This document shows, piece after piece, positions 37,646 through 50,930 of a DNA stretch of 64,000 nt (position 1 is its first letter; each line of letters opens with the position of its first letter). The notes under the pieces were generated by a model that worked only from the letters and a program-made list of their open reading frames with translations, was not told where the DNA came from and made no database searches. The position numbers and the translations under genes are program-made. The stretch lies in assembly GCF_000715075.1 (NCBI RefSeq), contig NC_134090.1:48863792-48927791 (forward strand), in the 5' to 3' direction. This DNA is from Nicotiana tabacum (Eukaryota; Streptophyta; Magnoliopsida; Solanales; Solanaceae).

Positions 37646-37985
37646 TCCTCCCCCTCTTAAACAAATGTTCGTCCTCGAACGAGTCAAGAAACATACCTGA
37701 AGCCTCAAATAAGTGAGGATATCTGCTCCGCATCTCCCGCTCGATTTCCCAAGTAGCCTCCTCCATGGGCCAACCTCTCCACTGCACTTTCACCGAAGCT
37801 ATATCCTTTGACCTCAACTTTTGGATATGTCGCTCCAAAATGGCCATTGGCTCCACATCATAAGTCAAATCATCATCTAACTGAACTGTGCTGAAATCCA
37901 AAACATGAGACAGATCGCTAATATACTTTTGGAGCATAGAAACATGAAACACGGGATGCACATCGACAAGCTGGGTGGCAAAGCA
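37641..37985 (-). pseudogene. Integrase C-terminal end with chromodomain-like segment
   Basis: One frameshift near 37970 separates this from the upstream integrase frame. It reads HPVFHVSMLQKYI and then a chromodomain-like stretch (SVKVQWRGWPMEEATWEIE, ending RYPHLFE). The ORF runs into the polypurine tract and stops just inside the LTR. Confidence 0.8.
37646..37662 (-). other. Polypurine tract
   Basis: On the minus strand GTTTAAGAGGGGGAGGA abuts the LTR start TGTAATGACC. Confidence 0.85.
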
Positions 37986-39270
37986 AGCTCATAAGCCACC
38001 TCCCCATTCCTCTGAAGTACCTCAAAAGGCCCAATGAACCTCGGACTCAATTTACCCTTCTTCCCAAATCTCATAACACCTTTCATAGGTGAAACCTTCA
38101 ATAGAACATTCTCCCCAACCATGTAGGACACATCACTTACCTTCCTATCAGTATAACTCTTTTGTCTGGACTGTGCTGTACGAAGCCGCTCCTGAATCAC
38201 CTTCACCTTGTCCAAAGTATCCTGCACTAAGTCTATACCCAAAAGTCTAGCCTCACCCGACTCAAACCAACCAACTGGAGATCTACACCGTCTCCCATAT
38301 AAAGCCTCATATGGAGCCATCTGAATACTCGACATATAGTTGTTGTTATAATCAAACTCTACGAGTGGTAGAAACTGATCCCATGACCCTCCAAAATCAA
38401 TGACACAAGCGCAAAACATGTCCTCCAATATCTGAAAAGTGTGCTCGGATTGCCCATCCATCTGAGGGTGAAAAGATGTGCTCAACTCAACCTGAGTACC
38501 CAACTCTCGCTGTACAGACCTCTAAAACTGTAAAGTAAACTGAGTACCTCTATCTAAAATGATGGAAATTGGGACACCATGCAATCGAGCAATCTCCCGA
38601 ATATATATCTCTGACAACCGCTCTGAATAATAGGTAGTACACACAAGAATAAAGTGCGCGAACTTGGTCAGCCGATCCACAATTACCCAAATTGCATCGA
38701 ACTTCTTCAAAGTCCGTAGGAGTCCAACTACAAAGTCCATGGTGATCCGCCCCCACTTCCACTTTGGAATATCTATCTGCTGAAGCAAGCCACCCGATCT
38801 CTGATGCTCATATTTCACCTGCTGACAATTGAGACACCGAGCTACAAATTCCACAATATCCTTCTTCATTCTCCTCCACCAATAATGTTGTCTCAAATCT
38901 TGATACATCTTCGCGGCATCCGGATGAATGGAATACCGCGAGCTATGGGCCTCCTCTAGAATTAATTCTCGAAGTCCATCTGCATTGGGAACACATATCT
39001 GGCCCTTTATCCTCAACACCCCATCATTACCAATAGTCACATCTCTGGCATCATCGTGCTGAACTCTATTCTTTAGGACAAACAAATGAGGATCATCATA
39101 CTGGTGCTCTCTGATGCGATCAAATAATGAAGACCGAGAAATCACACAAGTCAATACCCAACTGGGCTCCGAAATATCTAACCTCACGAACCGATTGGCC
39201 AAGGCCTGAACATCAACTGCAAGAGGTCTCTCCCCAACTGTAATATGCGCCAAACTCCCCATACTCACCT
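37970..39270 (-). pseudogene. Integrase with catalytic residues kept
   Basis: The frame starts after the deletion junction near 39270. It has the linker, an HHCC zinc site (H and H in EEAHSSRYSIH; CLNC) and a catalytic core with Asp in ITMDF, Asp in ILDRGTQF and Glu in GQSEHTF. A single TAG (at about 38520, where a Trp would fit after TLQF) divides it into two ORFs in the same frame (38522-39304 and 37877-38503). The conserved KVSPMKGVMRFGKKGKLS module follows. Without RT the element could move only with help from another element. Confidence 0.88.
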
Positions 39271-40591
39271 CTTGATATGAACCAGATCTCCACACTCGAA
39301 GCAACCCCTCACAGCAAGTGGCGGTAGGGACTAAAGGGATCCCCGCGCACGGGGATCCCCATTGGAAGAACCAGGCATAGATAAGCCCTAAACTGATGGT
39401 GCCTGAGTCGAACTCTAAGCTGGAAGGGCATTGAGAGACGAGTGACCCTGATGTGAAATGTGAGAACCATGGCCAGATGACCCACGATGGTGACCTGAAC
39501 GGGCTGGCTGAGCATGTCTGAATTAACGGCCTCTGTCGTGCTGAGACTGACCTCCCGAAGGAACACCACTGGATCTTCCAGATCCCCGAACCCTCTTGGC
39601 CTGCCTCTCATCCTGCTCTTAGCGGCGAACAGGCTCTATCTCTCTAGAAATGTCAACCACCTCCTCAAAAGGAGCGCCAGATACTCTCTCGCTCTCTGGT
39701 CAGAAAAATTCGTAGCTGATAGTTGAGGCCATCAACGAACCTCCTGATCCTCGCCCTGTCTGTGGGAACTAGCCAAATAGCATGACGTGCCAACTCGAAA
39801 AACCTCATCTCATACTGCATCACGGACATGCCCTCCTGACGCAGCTACTCGAACTTCTTACGCAACTCCTCTCTGCGGGAATGCGGTACATACTTCTCTA
39901 GGAAGAGAATGGAGAACTAATGCCAGGTAAGGGGCGGTGTACCAACAAGCCTACGTCTCTCATAAGCCTCCCACCAGGTGAAAGCAGCCCCAGAAAACTG
40001 AAAAGTAGTAAATGAGACCCCACTAGTCTCCAGAATACTCGTTGTACGCAATATCCTCTGACACTTATCCAAGAAACACTGCGCATCCTCACCTTCTGCA
40101 CCACTGAAAGTCGGAGACTAAACTCTACCAAACCTCTCCAATCGACGTTGCTCGTCATCAGGCATAACTAGAACTACAAAATCCTGAGCAGGTGCAACCG
40201 GTTGGGCTAGTGGTGCCTCCAATGTCAGGAGTCCCTAAACAACCAGCTCGGGTATATGGGCGGTAGGAGACTGAGTGCCTCCCCCCACCTGAGAAATAGC
40301 TGCTGTAATAAAAACTATGACTGCCTGAGCAAGATTGGTGCACACAGTCAGAATCTGAGCCAAAGTCTCCTGGAGACACGGAATAACAATAGGCACAGTC
40401 GGTGCCTGAGCTGGTGTTGCTGGAACATCCCCAGCTAGAGCCTGATCATGAACTAGGGCGGCGGGTGGATCTGAAAGTGTTTCCCTAGCTGTTGTGCGGG
40501 CCATATCCATGCCCCTACCACGGCCTCGACCGCGGTAAAACCACTGCTGACCGCGGTAAAACCATCGCTGCCACGCTTCTGGTAATTGCAC
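39271..40591 (-). pseudogene. gag of the deleted chromovirus, broken
   Basis: An N-terminal part (40158-40591) is rich in Arg/Gly and Pro/Ala. A retrotransposon gag core follows (AFTWWEAYERRRLVG, WHQFSILFLEKY) in another frame, with stops at about 39848 and near 39610. A zinc-knuckle start (CFECGDLVHIKR) lies immediately before the deletion junction. Several of the short ORFs here are out-of-frame. Confidence 0.8.
39336..39359. other. Perfect hairpin GGGATCCCCG-CGCA-CGGGGATCCC
   Basis: Ten-base perfect arms with a four-base loop, within gag about 65 bp from the deletion junction. Confidence 0.85.
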
Positions 40592-40621
40592 AAACAGGCC
40601 TTAGTATTTTGGCCATAACTT

Positions 40622-40633
40622 TCTCTAATACCA
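40622..40633 (-). other. Primer-binding site, degenerate tRNA-iMet type
   Basis: On the minus strand TGGTATTAGAGA follows the LTR by three bases; two mismatches from TGGTATCAGAGC. Confidence 0.75.
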
Positions 40634-40636
40634 ACA

Positions 40637-43527
40637 TGTCACGACCCAAAATCTAACCACGTTGTGATGGCGCTAATCGTGATACTAGGCCAGCCACTTA
40701 TTTCAGAATTTTCCATTTTTCAAATAAAACTTAAAAAAATTCATAGTTTAACATAAGTTCAATAAGATAAGAGTAGAAATCCAAAATCCAGCGGAAAGAA
40801 ATACAACCCCGACCTCGGGTGTCACTAAGTCATGAGCCACAACTAATACAACTGTTTGAAATAATATGACCATCATGGTTTGAGAATATCCAAAACATAT
40901 AAACTAAAGGGAGGTAAGTAAAGGAGAAGGTGGAAATACGATCGCCAAACAGCTACCTCGCAATCTCCAAGTGAAAGTCCGCACAATATAATCACCAGCC
41001 GCTACCGTGCCCCGAGATACCTGGATCTACATACAGGGGTGCAGGGGGTAATGTGAGTACACCAACTCAGTAAGTAACAAGTCTAATCAATGGACTGATG
41101 GTAGTGACAAACCAAACCCCATACGGGTTGCAACAAATAATTGTACAGAAAAGTAGACATGCTTACAGTTCATGAATTCTTCTCAGAAATAACCAAACAC
41201 AGTATGAACAATGCAGAGTATAAGCTCAAAAAAACTCTAAGTATCAATGCACAGATAGCATGATCAATGTCACATATGATACATCCACTCACAATGCTCA
41301 ACCACTTGGTACTGTATACGACTCACTCGACCCAGGGAAGATCCATCCCGAATTGTACATACATCATAGACTATAAGTCACCCAGTACCGAGGAAAAACA
41401 GGCCAATCCAGCCTCATGGAAAAGATCTATCTCCATACCAATACTTCGGAAAAGATCCATGTCTAAGGAAGATCCAACCCTCAATATCATCCACTACTAT
41501 GCTCACTGGGGCATAAAGATTTCGGAGGGGCTTCTCTGAGCCCAAGCGCTATATCAATGCCAACGAAGGCATGATCAATTTCATTGCTGCGACGTGCATC
41601 TCGATCCTATACTGTCAATCAATATCCGGCTCTCGGCCTCACTCAGTCAATACTCTCCAGCCTCATACACATGGGCTAAGATCTCATGATATAAGCCCCA
41701 ACAATGATATGATATGGCAAATAGCAACAATCGAGACTGAGGCAAATAATATGCATGAACAGGACTAAGTATAGAATATACATGAATTAATGACATCACA
41801 GCAAGAAACGACCTCTCGGGTCTCAACAATATCGGCATGAAGCCTTAACATGATTTGTAGCTTATCAACTTAATCACATAATTACAACACATTATCAACA
41901 TACAACAGTAGCTAAGTAGTGCCATGGAATGATCCAGGCTGCATTTCTCACGGTAAACGCCACACGCCTATCACTTTGCATTGCGTTACCTCAATAGTAA
42001 TCATAGACCACATAGTTCGGGGTTTCGAACCCTTAGAACTAAGTTTGAAAGCGTTACTTACATAAAGACAAGCCAAACTCTAGCCCCGATGCCTTTTCCT
42101 CTCGATTAGACCTCCAAATGCCCCGAATCTAACCCAAATTAGAACCATAACATCAAAATATGCTAAGGGAACAAAGCCCATGCAAAAATAATCAAATTAC
42201 ATCAAAAATTCCAAAATTGTTCAAAACCCGACCCTCGGAACCACGCCTCAGAATCCGACAAAATTTACATCAATGGAATCCTTATTCCCCCCAAGTTCAT
42301 TCATGCCAAAAGTACCAAAATCCGCCCACAAATGATCCCTCAAACCCCTAATTTTTGGTCTCTAATTTTTCAAGCCCTAACCCCCAATTTGCTACTGATT
42401 TCCGCATAGATTTCAAGCTTACAACCTTAAAAATCATCATAAAAACGAGTTTAGGGACCAAGGACCTTACCTCTAAGAAACCCTCTTGAATTCTCCCTTC
42501 AATTAGCTCTCCAAAGCTTCTTCCCGTTTGAAATGTTATGAAAACCCACTCAAAATCGCGAAGGAAATCTTTTTATAATTTCTGACCCAGGCTTTTCGCA
42601 CCTGCAGTCCATTTCCGCTTCTGTGCTACTGCGCCAAGCGCACCACTTCTGCGGTTTTCACTTATCCGCCAGCTACCACACTTGCGATCATCTTCTCGCA
42701 CCTGCGCGATCGCAGGTGCGCTCAAATTCCGCATCTGCGGGCTCTAGACTTTCCCTCTCTTGGCCGCATCTACGACTTCACTTCTGCTCCTGCGGTCTCG
42801 CACCTGCGGTCCCCAAGCCGCTGGTGTGGTTATGACAGAAAACTCAGTAGCTTCAACTGCAAATTCCCAACTCCAAACTTCTCGTCAACCATCCGAAATC
42901 ACCCCGAGGCCCCCGAGACCTCAACCAAAAGCATGAACAAGTCATATACCACTATCCAAACTTATACCAATCTTCAAAACACCTCAAACAACATCGAATC
43001 AACCAAATGACATCGGATTCAAGCCTAAGGAGTTAAGAACTCTCAAATTCAACAAGCGATGCTGAAACCTATCAATTCAACTCTGAATGACTTGAAATTT
43101 TGCACACACGTTAGAAATGACACTACGGACCTACTCCAATTTTTGGAATTCCATTTCGACCCCGATATCAAAATTTCTACTACCAACCGGAAAGCGCCAA
43201 AATTCCAATTTTGCAAATTCAAGCCTAAATCTAACACAGACCTCCAAATTACATTTCGAACACACTCCTAAGTCCCAAATCACCTCACGAAGCTATCTGA
43301 ATCATAAAAACTGAATTCTGAGATCGTTTACTTACAAGTCAACTTTCGGTTGACTTTTCCAACTAAATGGCCAACTTAAGAGAGTAAGTGTCTCATAACA
43401 CTCCAAAACTACTCCAAACCCGAACCAACCAACCGGATACCACATAATACAGCTGAACAAGAAATAAAGAAGAAAAAATGGGGGAAACAGAGTGGTAGCT
43501 CATGAAATGACCGGCCGGGTCATTACA
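40637..43527 (-). repeat. LTR (5' LTR of the deleted chromovirus)
   Basis: TGTCACGACCC...GGGTCATTACA, 2891 bp. Its palindrome cluster is at 42597-42835. It repeats the left LTR block for block, with no gene. Confidence 0.88.
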
Positions 43528-43811
43528 CCCATTTATGAAGAAAAAAAGTCAATGCATAAAAAGGATATCTCATTAAAGATATAACATGAATAGACTCATA
43601 ATTTTCCTCTTTAAAATCCCTTGATTAGAACCCTTTACTTTTGTCATAACAATCAGATTGTGACCTTTCTACCAAATGTCCAAGTTTGGTCTGCAAATTT
43701 CCTGTTTTTTTTTTGTAACTAAATATTTTTATTCATCACCAAGTATCTTTATAAACCAGTAGCTAACTAACAAAATTATCTATTCATGTACTGTTCTACT
43801 ACTAATGCTAT

Positions 43812-46800
43812 CTAGAATCTAAAAGCATGAACTATTTCTCTAACTTTTGTTGGTGCTCTTACACTACAAGCACAAACAATATCTCTAGCTATTGAGTCAC
43901 TATTTCTATGCACTTTTTCAAACATTCTCATGTTTCTTTCTATCCAAATACTATAAACAAATTCCGTGTATATCATCTTAATATCTATGCAGTTTGAGTT
44001 CTCCCTTTTGCTCTACTGACGATCTCCAATTGATGTTATTGCCATTTCCTTGCATTCATTGGTTTTCCATGTGTCCATTGATTCACTCTATGCCATACTT
44101 ATTTGGCAAAGACATACTCAAGAAATAGATGCTCGTGTGTTTTCTCTGCATTTTGGCACATCACAAACTGAGTAGTTACTTCCAGTCCACATTTGGCTAA
44201 CCTATCGATTGTTAGCAATCTGCCCTGTAGTTGCAACCACAATGTAAATCTTGCTTTAGGTCGAGCTGAATTGCCAAACACCATGCTTTTCCATAGGACT
44301 CTTCATTCCTCACTAATCAACTGAATATATATTTGTCTTGCAATACTCTTCCCCTTCTTGAACTTCCATTGTATGCCTTCAAATATTGATCTAGCTTTCA
44401 TGATCTTCCTAATCATCCAGCATGCATGCTGAGGTACTGTCATGGCTTTAATTGCTTGGCCTTTAATATAATACGCATGAATCTATTTTAACCACAACTT
44501 ATCTTGTTTATGTGCTAGGTCACAATAGTTTTTAGCTATAGCAACCTTATTCCATAACTGTAAGTTTACCAAACCAAGACCTCCAACACTCTTAGGGGCA
44601 CAAACTTTTTCCCTAGATACTAGAGCTTTCTTACTGATGGTGTTACATCCAGACCAAATGTAGCTTCGACAGTAAGCATTAATAGTTTTTAGTACTTTGG
44701 CAGGTAGAACAAAAAGTTGAGCCCAGTAGGCTTGAACTCCAAATAGTACTGTTTGCACAAGCTATATCTTCCAACATAGGATAACTTCTTTGCAGTCCAA
44801 GATAATATCCTTGCTACTATCCTTTATATAAGTGGTTACCATTGAGCAAGGGACAGTTTCTTAGTTGATAGAGGGACCCCAAGATATTTAAAAGGAAGCT
44901 CTCCTTCTAATAAACCCAGCTCTTGTTGCATTTTGTCTCTATCTTCTCTGCTCACTCCTCCAAAATATATTGAACCTTTTCCAAGTTTGCTTTAAGGCAT
45001 GAAGCTTCTGAGAACTGATTAAAATATTGTTGAAGAGCAACCACTGATGATATATCTCTTTTGGCAAAGAGCAACAAGTCATCAGTAAAACACAAATATG
45101 TGATTGTTAATTTTGAACATCTCGGATGATAGTGATAGCATGTCTCCTTTGTCATTCCTTTTAAGCTCCTACTCAAGTATTCCATTGCTATAGAAAATAG
45201 AAAAGGAGATATAGGGTCTCCTTTTCTAAGACCTTTAGCTGCATTGAAAGGTTCTTATGGATTCCCATTAACTAGAATAGTGTAGCTGACTGTTTGCATG
45301 CATTCTAGGATCTATTTGATGAATTGAGTAGGAAATCCCAGCTCCACCATAATGTGTTCCAAGAAAATTCATTCCACTAAATCATAAGCCTTTTGTAAGT
45401 CTACTTTATCATGCATCTTGGAGACATATGTTTCCTTGTGTAAGCCTTCACCAATTCATGTGATAGGATGATGTTGTCTCCAATTTTTCTCTCTGGGATA
45501 AAGTTAGCCTGTGATTCACTAATTAAGGAAGCAATGACTTTTTTAAGTCTTGTTGTTATGGCCTTTGAAATTAGTTTGCACAAAACAGTGCAACAAACTA
45601 TTGGTCTATATTCTTTCACTGTTGTTGGCTTGTCATTCTTTGGCAGTAAAGTAATGGCTGTACAATTGATAGCCTTGTACATCTTTCCATTGTTGAAAAA
45701 TTCATTTACTGATTCACACACTTCCTCCTTAGTGATGCCCCATGCTTTTTTGAAGAAAGTAGCATTGTATCCATCAATCCCTGGGGCTTTGTCTTCACCT
45801 ATGGACTCAAGTCCTCTTTGAATTTTCTCCTTGGATACTGGAGAAATTAGATCTAGCTTTTGTTGTTGAGTTAATGTTAGTACTGCCTTCATATTGACTA
45901 TATTAATAGCTGGTAACTTCTCTGTTGAGGATCCTATCAAGGATTTGTAGAAGTTCACTATCTCCTCTTGGATATCATTTGGTTCAGTAAGAGTCATTCC
46001 CTCTAAAGATGTAATCTCCTTAATAAGTTTTTTCTGGCTTCTCTCTTTGACCACAACTGAAAAATATTTTGTATTTGAATCCCCTAGCTGAATCCATTTG
46101 ACCCTTGACTTCTTCTTCATGATGTTCTCTTCAAACAAGGACCACTTTTCCAGATTCTGCAATGTAGTTCTTTCCTTCTCTACAAGATTATCAGACCATT
46201 GGGAGTTTAACTATTTTTGAATTATCACTAATTCATTTCTTGCTTTGTCTACTTTTTGTGTGATGCATTTGAACTCCTCATTGTTCAGATGTTTGAACAA
46301 TGGTTTAAGAGCCTTCAATTTCAACCATATATTTCTCATCTTCCAATTGGTGAATCTCTGCTGCCACACTTTTCCCACTATTTCAAAAAAAAATCATGTT
46401 TAGCCTAAGAATTGAAAAATATGAAAGGGACTTTGATGTTATTCTGGCTTGCCTGTGTGAGAACAACATTGGATTATGATCCGAGATTAAAGGCACATCA
46501 TATTCCATTACAATATGGCCTCATTCCAACATCCATTCATGATTTCCAAAAGCCCTGTCAAGTCTGCTACATACTCTATCATTGGTTTGTTGCTTGTTAG
46601 TCCATGTGTAGTATTCACCAGTATTTAACTTCATTAAGCATTAAGTCATGAATACAATCATTGAAGTCTTTGATCTCTCCATATTGCACTGGGTTTCCAA
46701 ATAATCTATCATGTGGATATAGAATTGCATTAAAGTCTCCAACAATTAACCACATCATATTTATTCCTTGATCCAGTTCTTTAAGAGCTTCCCGCATATC

Positions 46801-47154
46801 CTTTCTTTGATCACATGTGTTATATCCATAGATGATAGTTATAACACATGGTTTATTAGATGTTGTTATAGTAACTTGACAGTGTAGTAATTGGGCCTCT
46901 TCTCTCAGCTTATCTACTGTGTATAAGCTATTGCCCCATAGTAACCAAATTCTTCCATTAGGTGCACTAAGATAATTGTTTTGAAATCCCCAGTTGGGAG
47001 CCACAACTGTTGCTACAGTATGAGCTTTATGCACTTTGACCTTTGTTTTTGTTATCCCTTTTAATGTAAGATGTTTTGTCTTTAAGTACTTTCTCAATTC
47101 CTTTTGTTTATACTTTTTGTTTGCTCCCCTTACATTCCAAAAGAGCCAATTCAT
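43812..47154 (-). pseudogene. LINE ORF2: endonuclease, RT, zf-RVT
   Basis: It starts at the ATG 47152-47154. The N-terminal APE-type endonuclease (NWLFWNVRGANKK, later WLIVGDFNAIL) covers 46615-47154. The RT region (45401-46162, then 44952-45185) has EDKAPGIDGYNATFFKK, ITLLPKNDKPTTVKEYRPI, SESQANFIPERKIGDNI, GLRKGDPISPFLFS and the catalytic box CFTDDLLLF, where Thr replaces the usual Ala. A zinc-binding reverse-transcriptase domain (zf-RVT) is at about 44099-44284. Stops and frameshifts break it into pieces. It would nick DNA and copy its own RNA at the nick. Confidence 0.88.
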
Positions 47155-48507
47155 TTATGACAACTCATTCCACCTCCGTTGTTAGGAGGTGCTGATTGTG
47201 ATCCACCATAGCCTCTATTCAACACTTCAAAATCATTCTTTGTTGACACTGAGCATAAAATAGGAAAATCATGCAAGCTAAGTTCTGGCACTTTTCTAAT
47301 TGCTTTCCCTTTGTTAGGAGTACTGGTGTCATTTTCTTCTCTGGGCGACCGTTCCTGTACCATAACTGTTTTCTGCATTTGCTCTGCAACTTTTGTATGT
47401 TTGTCAACTATTTCTTTAGTCTTGATCTCTTTTCCTTCTTCCTTCTTTGTTCCTTTAATGTTGTCATTTTGTTGCTCAGATGCTTGTTCTTTTGTTACCC
47501 ATACTTGTACAGTCTTCTTGGGTCCTCGTTGTTTGATTGGTTGCTCTTCATTTCTTCTCTGTACCTTTGGGCAAACATGACCAATAACTTAGCATTTGTC
47601 ACAGAACATTGGCTTCCAATCGTATGTCACGACTTGTTGAAAAACTCTACCATTAGGATCCATCACTTCAATTTCATCTGGCAAGGGCTTTGTCACATTG
47701 ACTTCCACTAACATTCGAGCAAAGGAAACACGCATTTGTTTAGTTGTGCATTCATCTGCATATATAGGTATCCCAATAGCACTTGCTATGCTGCTTAGAG
47801 AATTAATTCCCCAGCAATTCATTGGTAACTTTGGTAGTTTAATCCATAGTGGTATTTCAGTTGGAAACTCCTTGTCAAAGTCAAAATCTGCAATCCAAGG
47901 CTTCAAAATGATAGGGCGATTATTGATAGTGTAAGGGCTAGTGCATAGAATTTCTTGCATATCATCAGTAAATTGAAATTTGATGATATAACATCCCTCT
48001 TCATGCATAAATAGATTTGGGCTTGCTATTTTGTTCCACTTAAGATCTATATATATGTGCATGGCATTATACCCTGGGCAATCCCCAATTACATAAGCAA
48101 TTAGGGCTCCTCTCCATTTCTCAGTTTCTCGATCCACTTCCTCATTTTCCAGCTGAATCACTACTTTGCCATTGACTAATTGAGGAGCAATATAGGATAA
48201 AGATATATCATTCTCCATTGATCTATTTTTCGCAAACAGATTTGCCCATTGTTGTGTAGGTTGTTGTACTGTAGCTTGCATTACTGTTCCATTGGTCTTT
48301 TGTGGTTTCTCTTCGTCATCTATGTGGGAATTTTATTTAGTTGTTACTTCAACTTCCTTTTGCTTCTCGTTAGCCAAATCTGGGCTCAATTGAAGTTTCT
48401 TAGCAGTTGTAGTTACTTTTGAAGACGATCCAGTCTCTATCTGATTCAGCTCACTCATTTGGATTGGTGTTATTTGCACATGTTCCACCGTTGTAGATTC
48501 TGGTTGC
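47151..48507 (-). pseudogene. LINE ORF1, main part: DUF4283 and zinc knuckle
   Basis: The DUF4283-type segment runs through 47589-48281 (CPGYNAMHIYIDLKWNK, ILKPWIADFDF, IPLWIKLPKLP). It is followed by a zinc-knuckle start (YDWKPMFCDKC) where a TAA at about 47589 interrupts before VIGHVCPKV. A second stop lies near 48332. The basic C-terminus ends at TGA 47151-47153, whose bases overlap the ORF2 ATG. ORF1 proteins of plant L1s bind the LINE RNA. Confidence 0.85.
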
Positions 48508-49386
48508 ATGCATGTCACGACCCCAAATACCCCGGTCTTGATGGCGCATATCACAGTACTAGGCAAGCCAACCCAACAAGTAACCACAGTGAATTCTTTT
48601 TATAAAATCATTTTCTAAAACTGATTAAGTCTCAAATTCTCATAAAAAATATATAAATCAACTGAAATGTACGGAAAACAGTACAAAATATACCAACACA
48701 ACCCAACAATACGGTGTCATGATTCAAGAGCCTCTAAATACAACCCAAACTGACTGACTAATACATCATAAGTCTAAAAATGCAAAAAACTAAGATAGGA
48801 AGGAGGAAAGCAGGGCTGCAAACGCCATGCAACTACCTTGCAGTCTCTGGTAAAACTTTGAGAGTGCTGGGAACCCTCACTCTACTACTCGGGCATCTGG
48901 ATCTGCACACAAGGTGTAGGGAGTAATGTGAGTACGCCAACTCAGTAAGTAACTAAAGTAAATAAGGTCTGAGTGCAGTGACGAGCAGTAAAAATCATAT
49001 AATAAGTCTCAATAGAAATTTCAAGTCAAATTCTGCAATTAGAAGTCAGTCATCTCGTAAAAACTTCAGTTTCAATTAAAAATACTCTGAAATCATTTAT
49101 TTAGCAATTTTCAACATAGGCTCAATATAAAAAGAAGAGTGAAAGCAACAAAATGTCATAAACGGGCCCCTCGAGCAAGGTATCACTCATAAATATAGCC
49201 TCTCGGGCAAGCCTTTTAGTCACTCGGGACTCAGCTCTCGTCACACTCAACACTTCGGCTCAATAATATCTCATAATAGTAATAATCATAATAACCGCTG
49301 CAACATGCAGCCCGATCCATAGTTTATAGTCGACTACGCTCACTGGGGGTGTACAGACTATGGAGGGGCTCCTACAGCTCAAGCGT

Positions 49387-49520
49387 CATATCGCTGCGGC
49401 AAGCAGCCCGATCCAATATATATATCGTTGTAGCGTGCAACCCGATCCATATAAATATCGCTGCGGCGTGCAGCCCGATCCATAATATATATAATATTGA
49501 TGCAGCGTGCAGCCTGATCC

Positions 49521-49525
<5 letters not shown>
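49387..49525. repeat. Tandem array, core gctgcggcgtgcagcccgat
   Basis: Four degenerate units of about 40 bp, each ending in gatccata with a short AT run; a further lone copy lies at 49291-49320. The last unit leads into the TA microsatellite. Confidence 0.8.

Positions 49526-49596
<71 letters not shown>
49524..49596. repeat. (AT)n microsatellite, about 73 bp
   Basis: Pure AT run; ORFs through it on both strands are artefacts. Confidence 0.97.
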
Positions 49597-49598
<2 letters not shown>

Positions 49599-50589
49599 CC
49601 TTACCATTAGGTCCTCAACCTCTCTCAGTCATTAACTTCACAGCCACTCGGGCATATCAATGGAAATCAGGGAACTCAGCCCAAACAGTTTTCACATATT
49701 AAGAAGTAGAGTGATAAAATCGGATTTAAACAATAAATAGGTAAAACATGACTGAGGATATGCTTTCAAAATAAATAGAGTGAGAAAAATAGTAAAAATA
49801 CCCTTAAGGGTCTAAATAGGTTGGCACAAGGCCCCAAACATGGGGTACATCCCAAAATATAGTATCAATCTATAAAATACGGGATATCATAAGATTTCAA
49901 ATCAAATACGAGGCTTAATAGTCACTACCATACGAACCAAGTCACAATCCCTACAGGTGCACGCCCACGGGCTCGTCATCTAGCATGTGCGTCGCCTCAT
50001 TTATCAAAACAATACGAAATATCGGGGTTTAATACCCTCAGGTCCAGATTTACAATGGTTACTTACCTTAAACTGGATGAAATACTACTCCGCAACGCCT
50101 TTGCCTCTCGCCTCGGGTCAACTCGTGCCGAATCCACCCAAAATCAGAATCATAACATTAGAATATGCTAAAGGAACGATGCCCATGTGAAAATAATCAA
50201 ATTATACCAAAAATCCCGAAATTGGTCCAATCCGACCCCTGGGCCTACGTCTCGAAATTTGATAAAAGTCACATCAATAGAATCCTTATCCTCCCACGAG
50301 TTCATACATACTAAGAATACCAAAATCTGACCACAAATGACCCCTCAAATCCCTAGATTAAGGTCTCCAATTTCCAAGCCCTAACTCCCAATTTTAGGCT
50401 TCAAATCCCCCAAATTTAGAAATCACAATAAGATCGAGTATTAAGTCCATAATTCTTACCTCCAAGAAGTTCTCTTTGATTCCCTCTTCAATCTCCCTCA
50501 AGAAGCTCCAAAACCGATTAAAAAATGGTGAACTTAGGCCAAAAATCGCGAAAATGGTCTTTAAAACATTCTGCCCAGCTATTTGAAAT

Positions 50590-50930
50590 CCTTCTTCGCG
50601 AACGCGGTCAAAGCCTAGCGTTCGCGAAGCACAAAAATACCGTTGACCAAAAATCCTCTTACGCCAACGCGGAAGAACACTTGCGAACGCGATGCTTCAG
50701 CTGACCCAACCTTCGTGAACGCGGCTACACCTATGCGAACGCGAAGAACAAGGCTCCTGGGTTCCAGCTACTCCAAATACTCTATGCGAATGCAGGAACC
50801 TCGTCGCGTTCGCGATGACCACTGGACCTCACCCTTTGCGAACGCGGGAACCACATCGCGAAGGCCAAAATGACAGCCTCACTTCCCATCCCTTCGCGAA
50901 CGTAGGAGCCCTCTCGCGAACGCGAAGGCC
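50590..50930. repeat. Palindrome cluster TTCGCGAACGCG-type
   Basis: About a dozen copies of gcgaacgcg / cgcgttcgcga words, followed at 51010 by the block cccgaggccctcaggacctc. It is the reverse-orientation counterpart of 590-860. Confidence 0.75.

Larger units (their letters stand above)
34850..43527 (-). mobile_element. Ty3/gypsy chromovirus with protease-RT-RNase H deleted
   Basis: It has two LTRs (34850-37645 and 40637-43527) and an interior of only 2991 bp. The flanks give TCCAT (34845-34849) and CCCAT (43528-43532), a duplication with one mismatch. A primer site (40622-40633) beside the right LTR and a polypurine tract beside the left LTR show it reads right to left. The interior keeps gag up to the zinc knuckle and then jumps to the linker before integrase, so protease, RT and RNase H have been removed. 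The left LTR also lacks about 80 bp near 36497 that the right LTR has. Confidence 0.9.

Noticed and set aside
47271..47711. 146-codon plus-strand ORF
   Set aside because: Antisense shadow of LINE ORF1.
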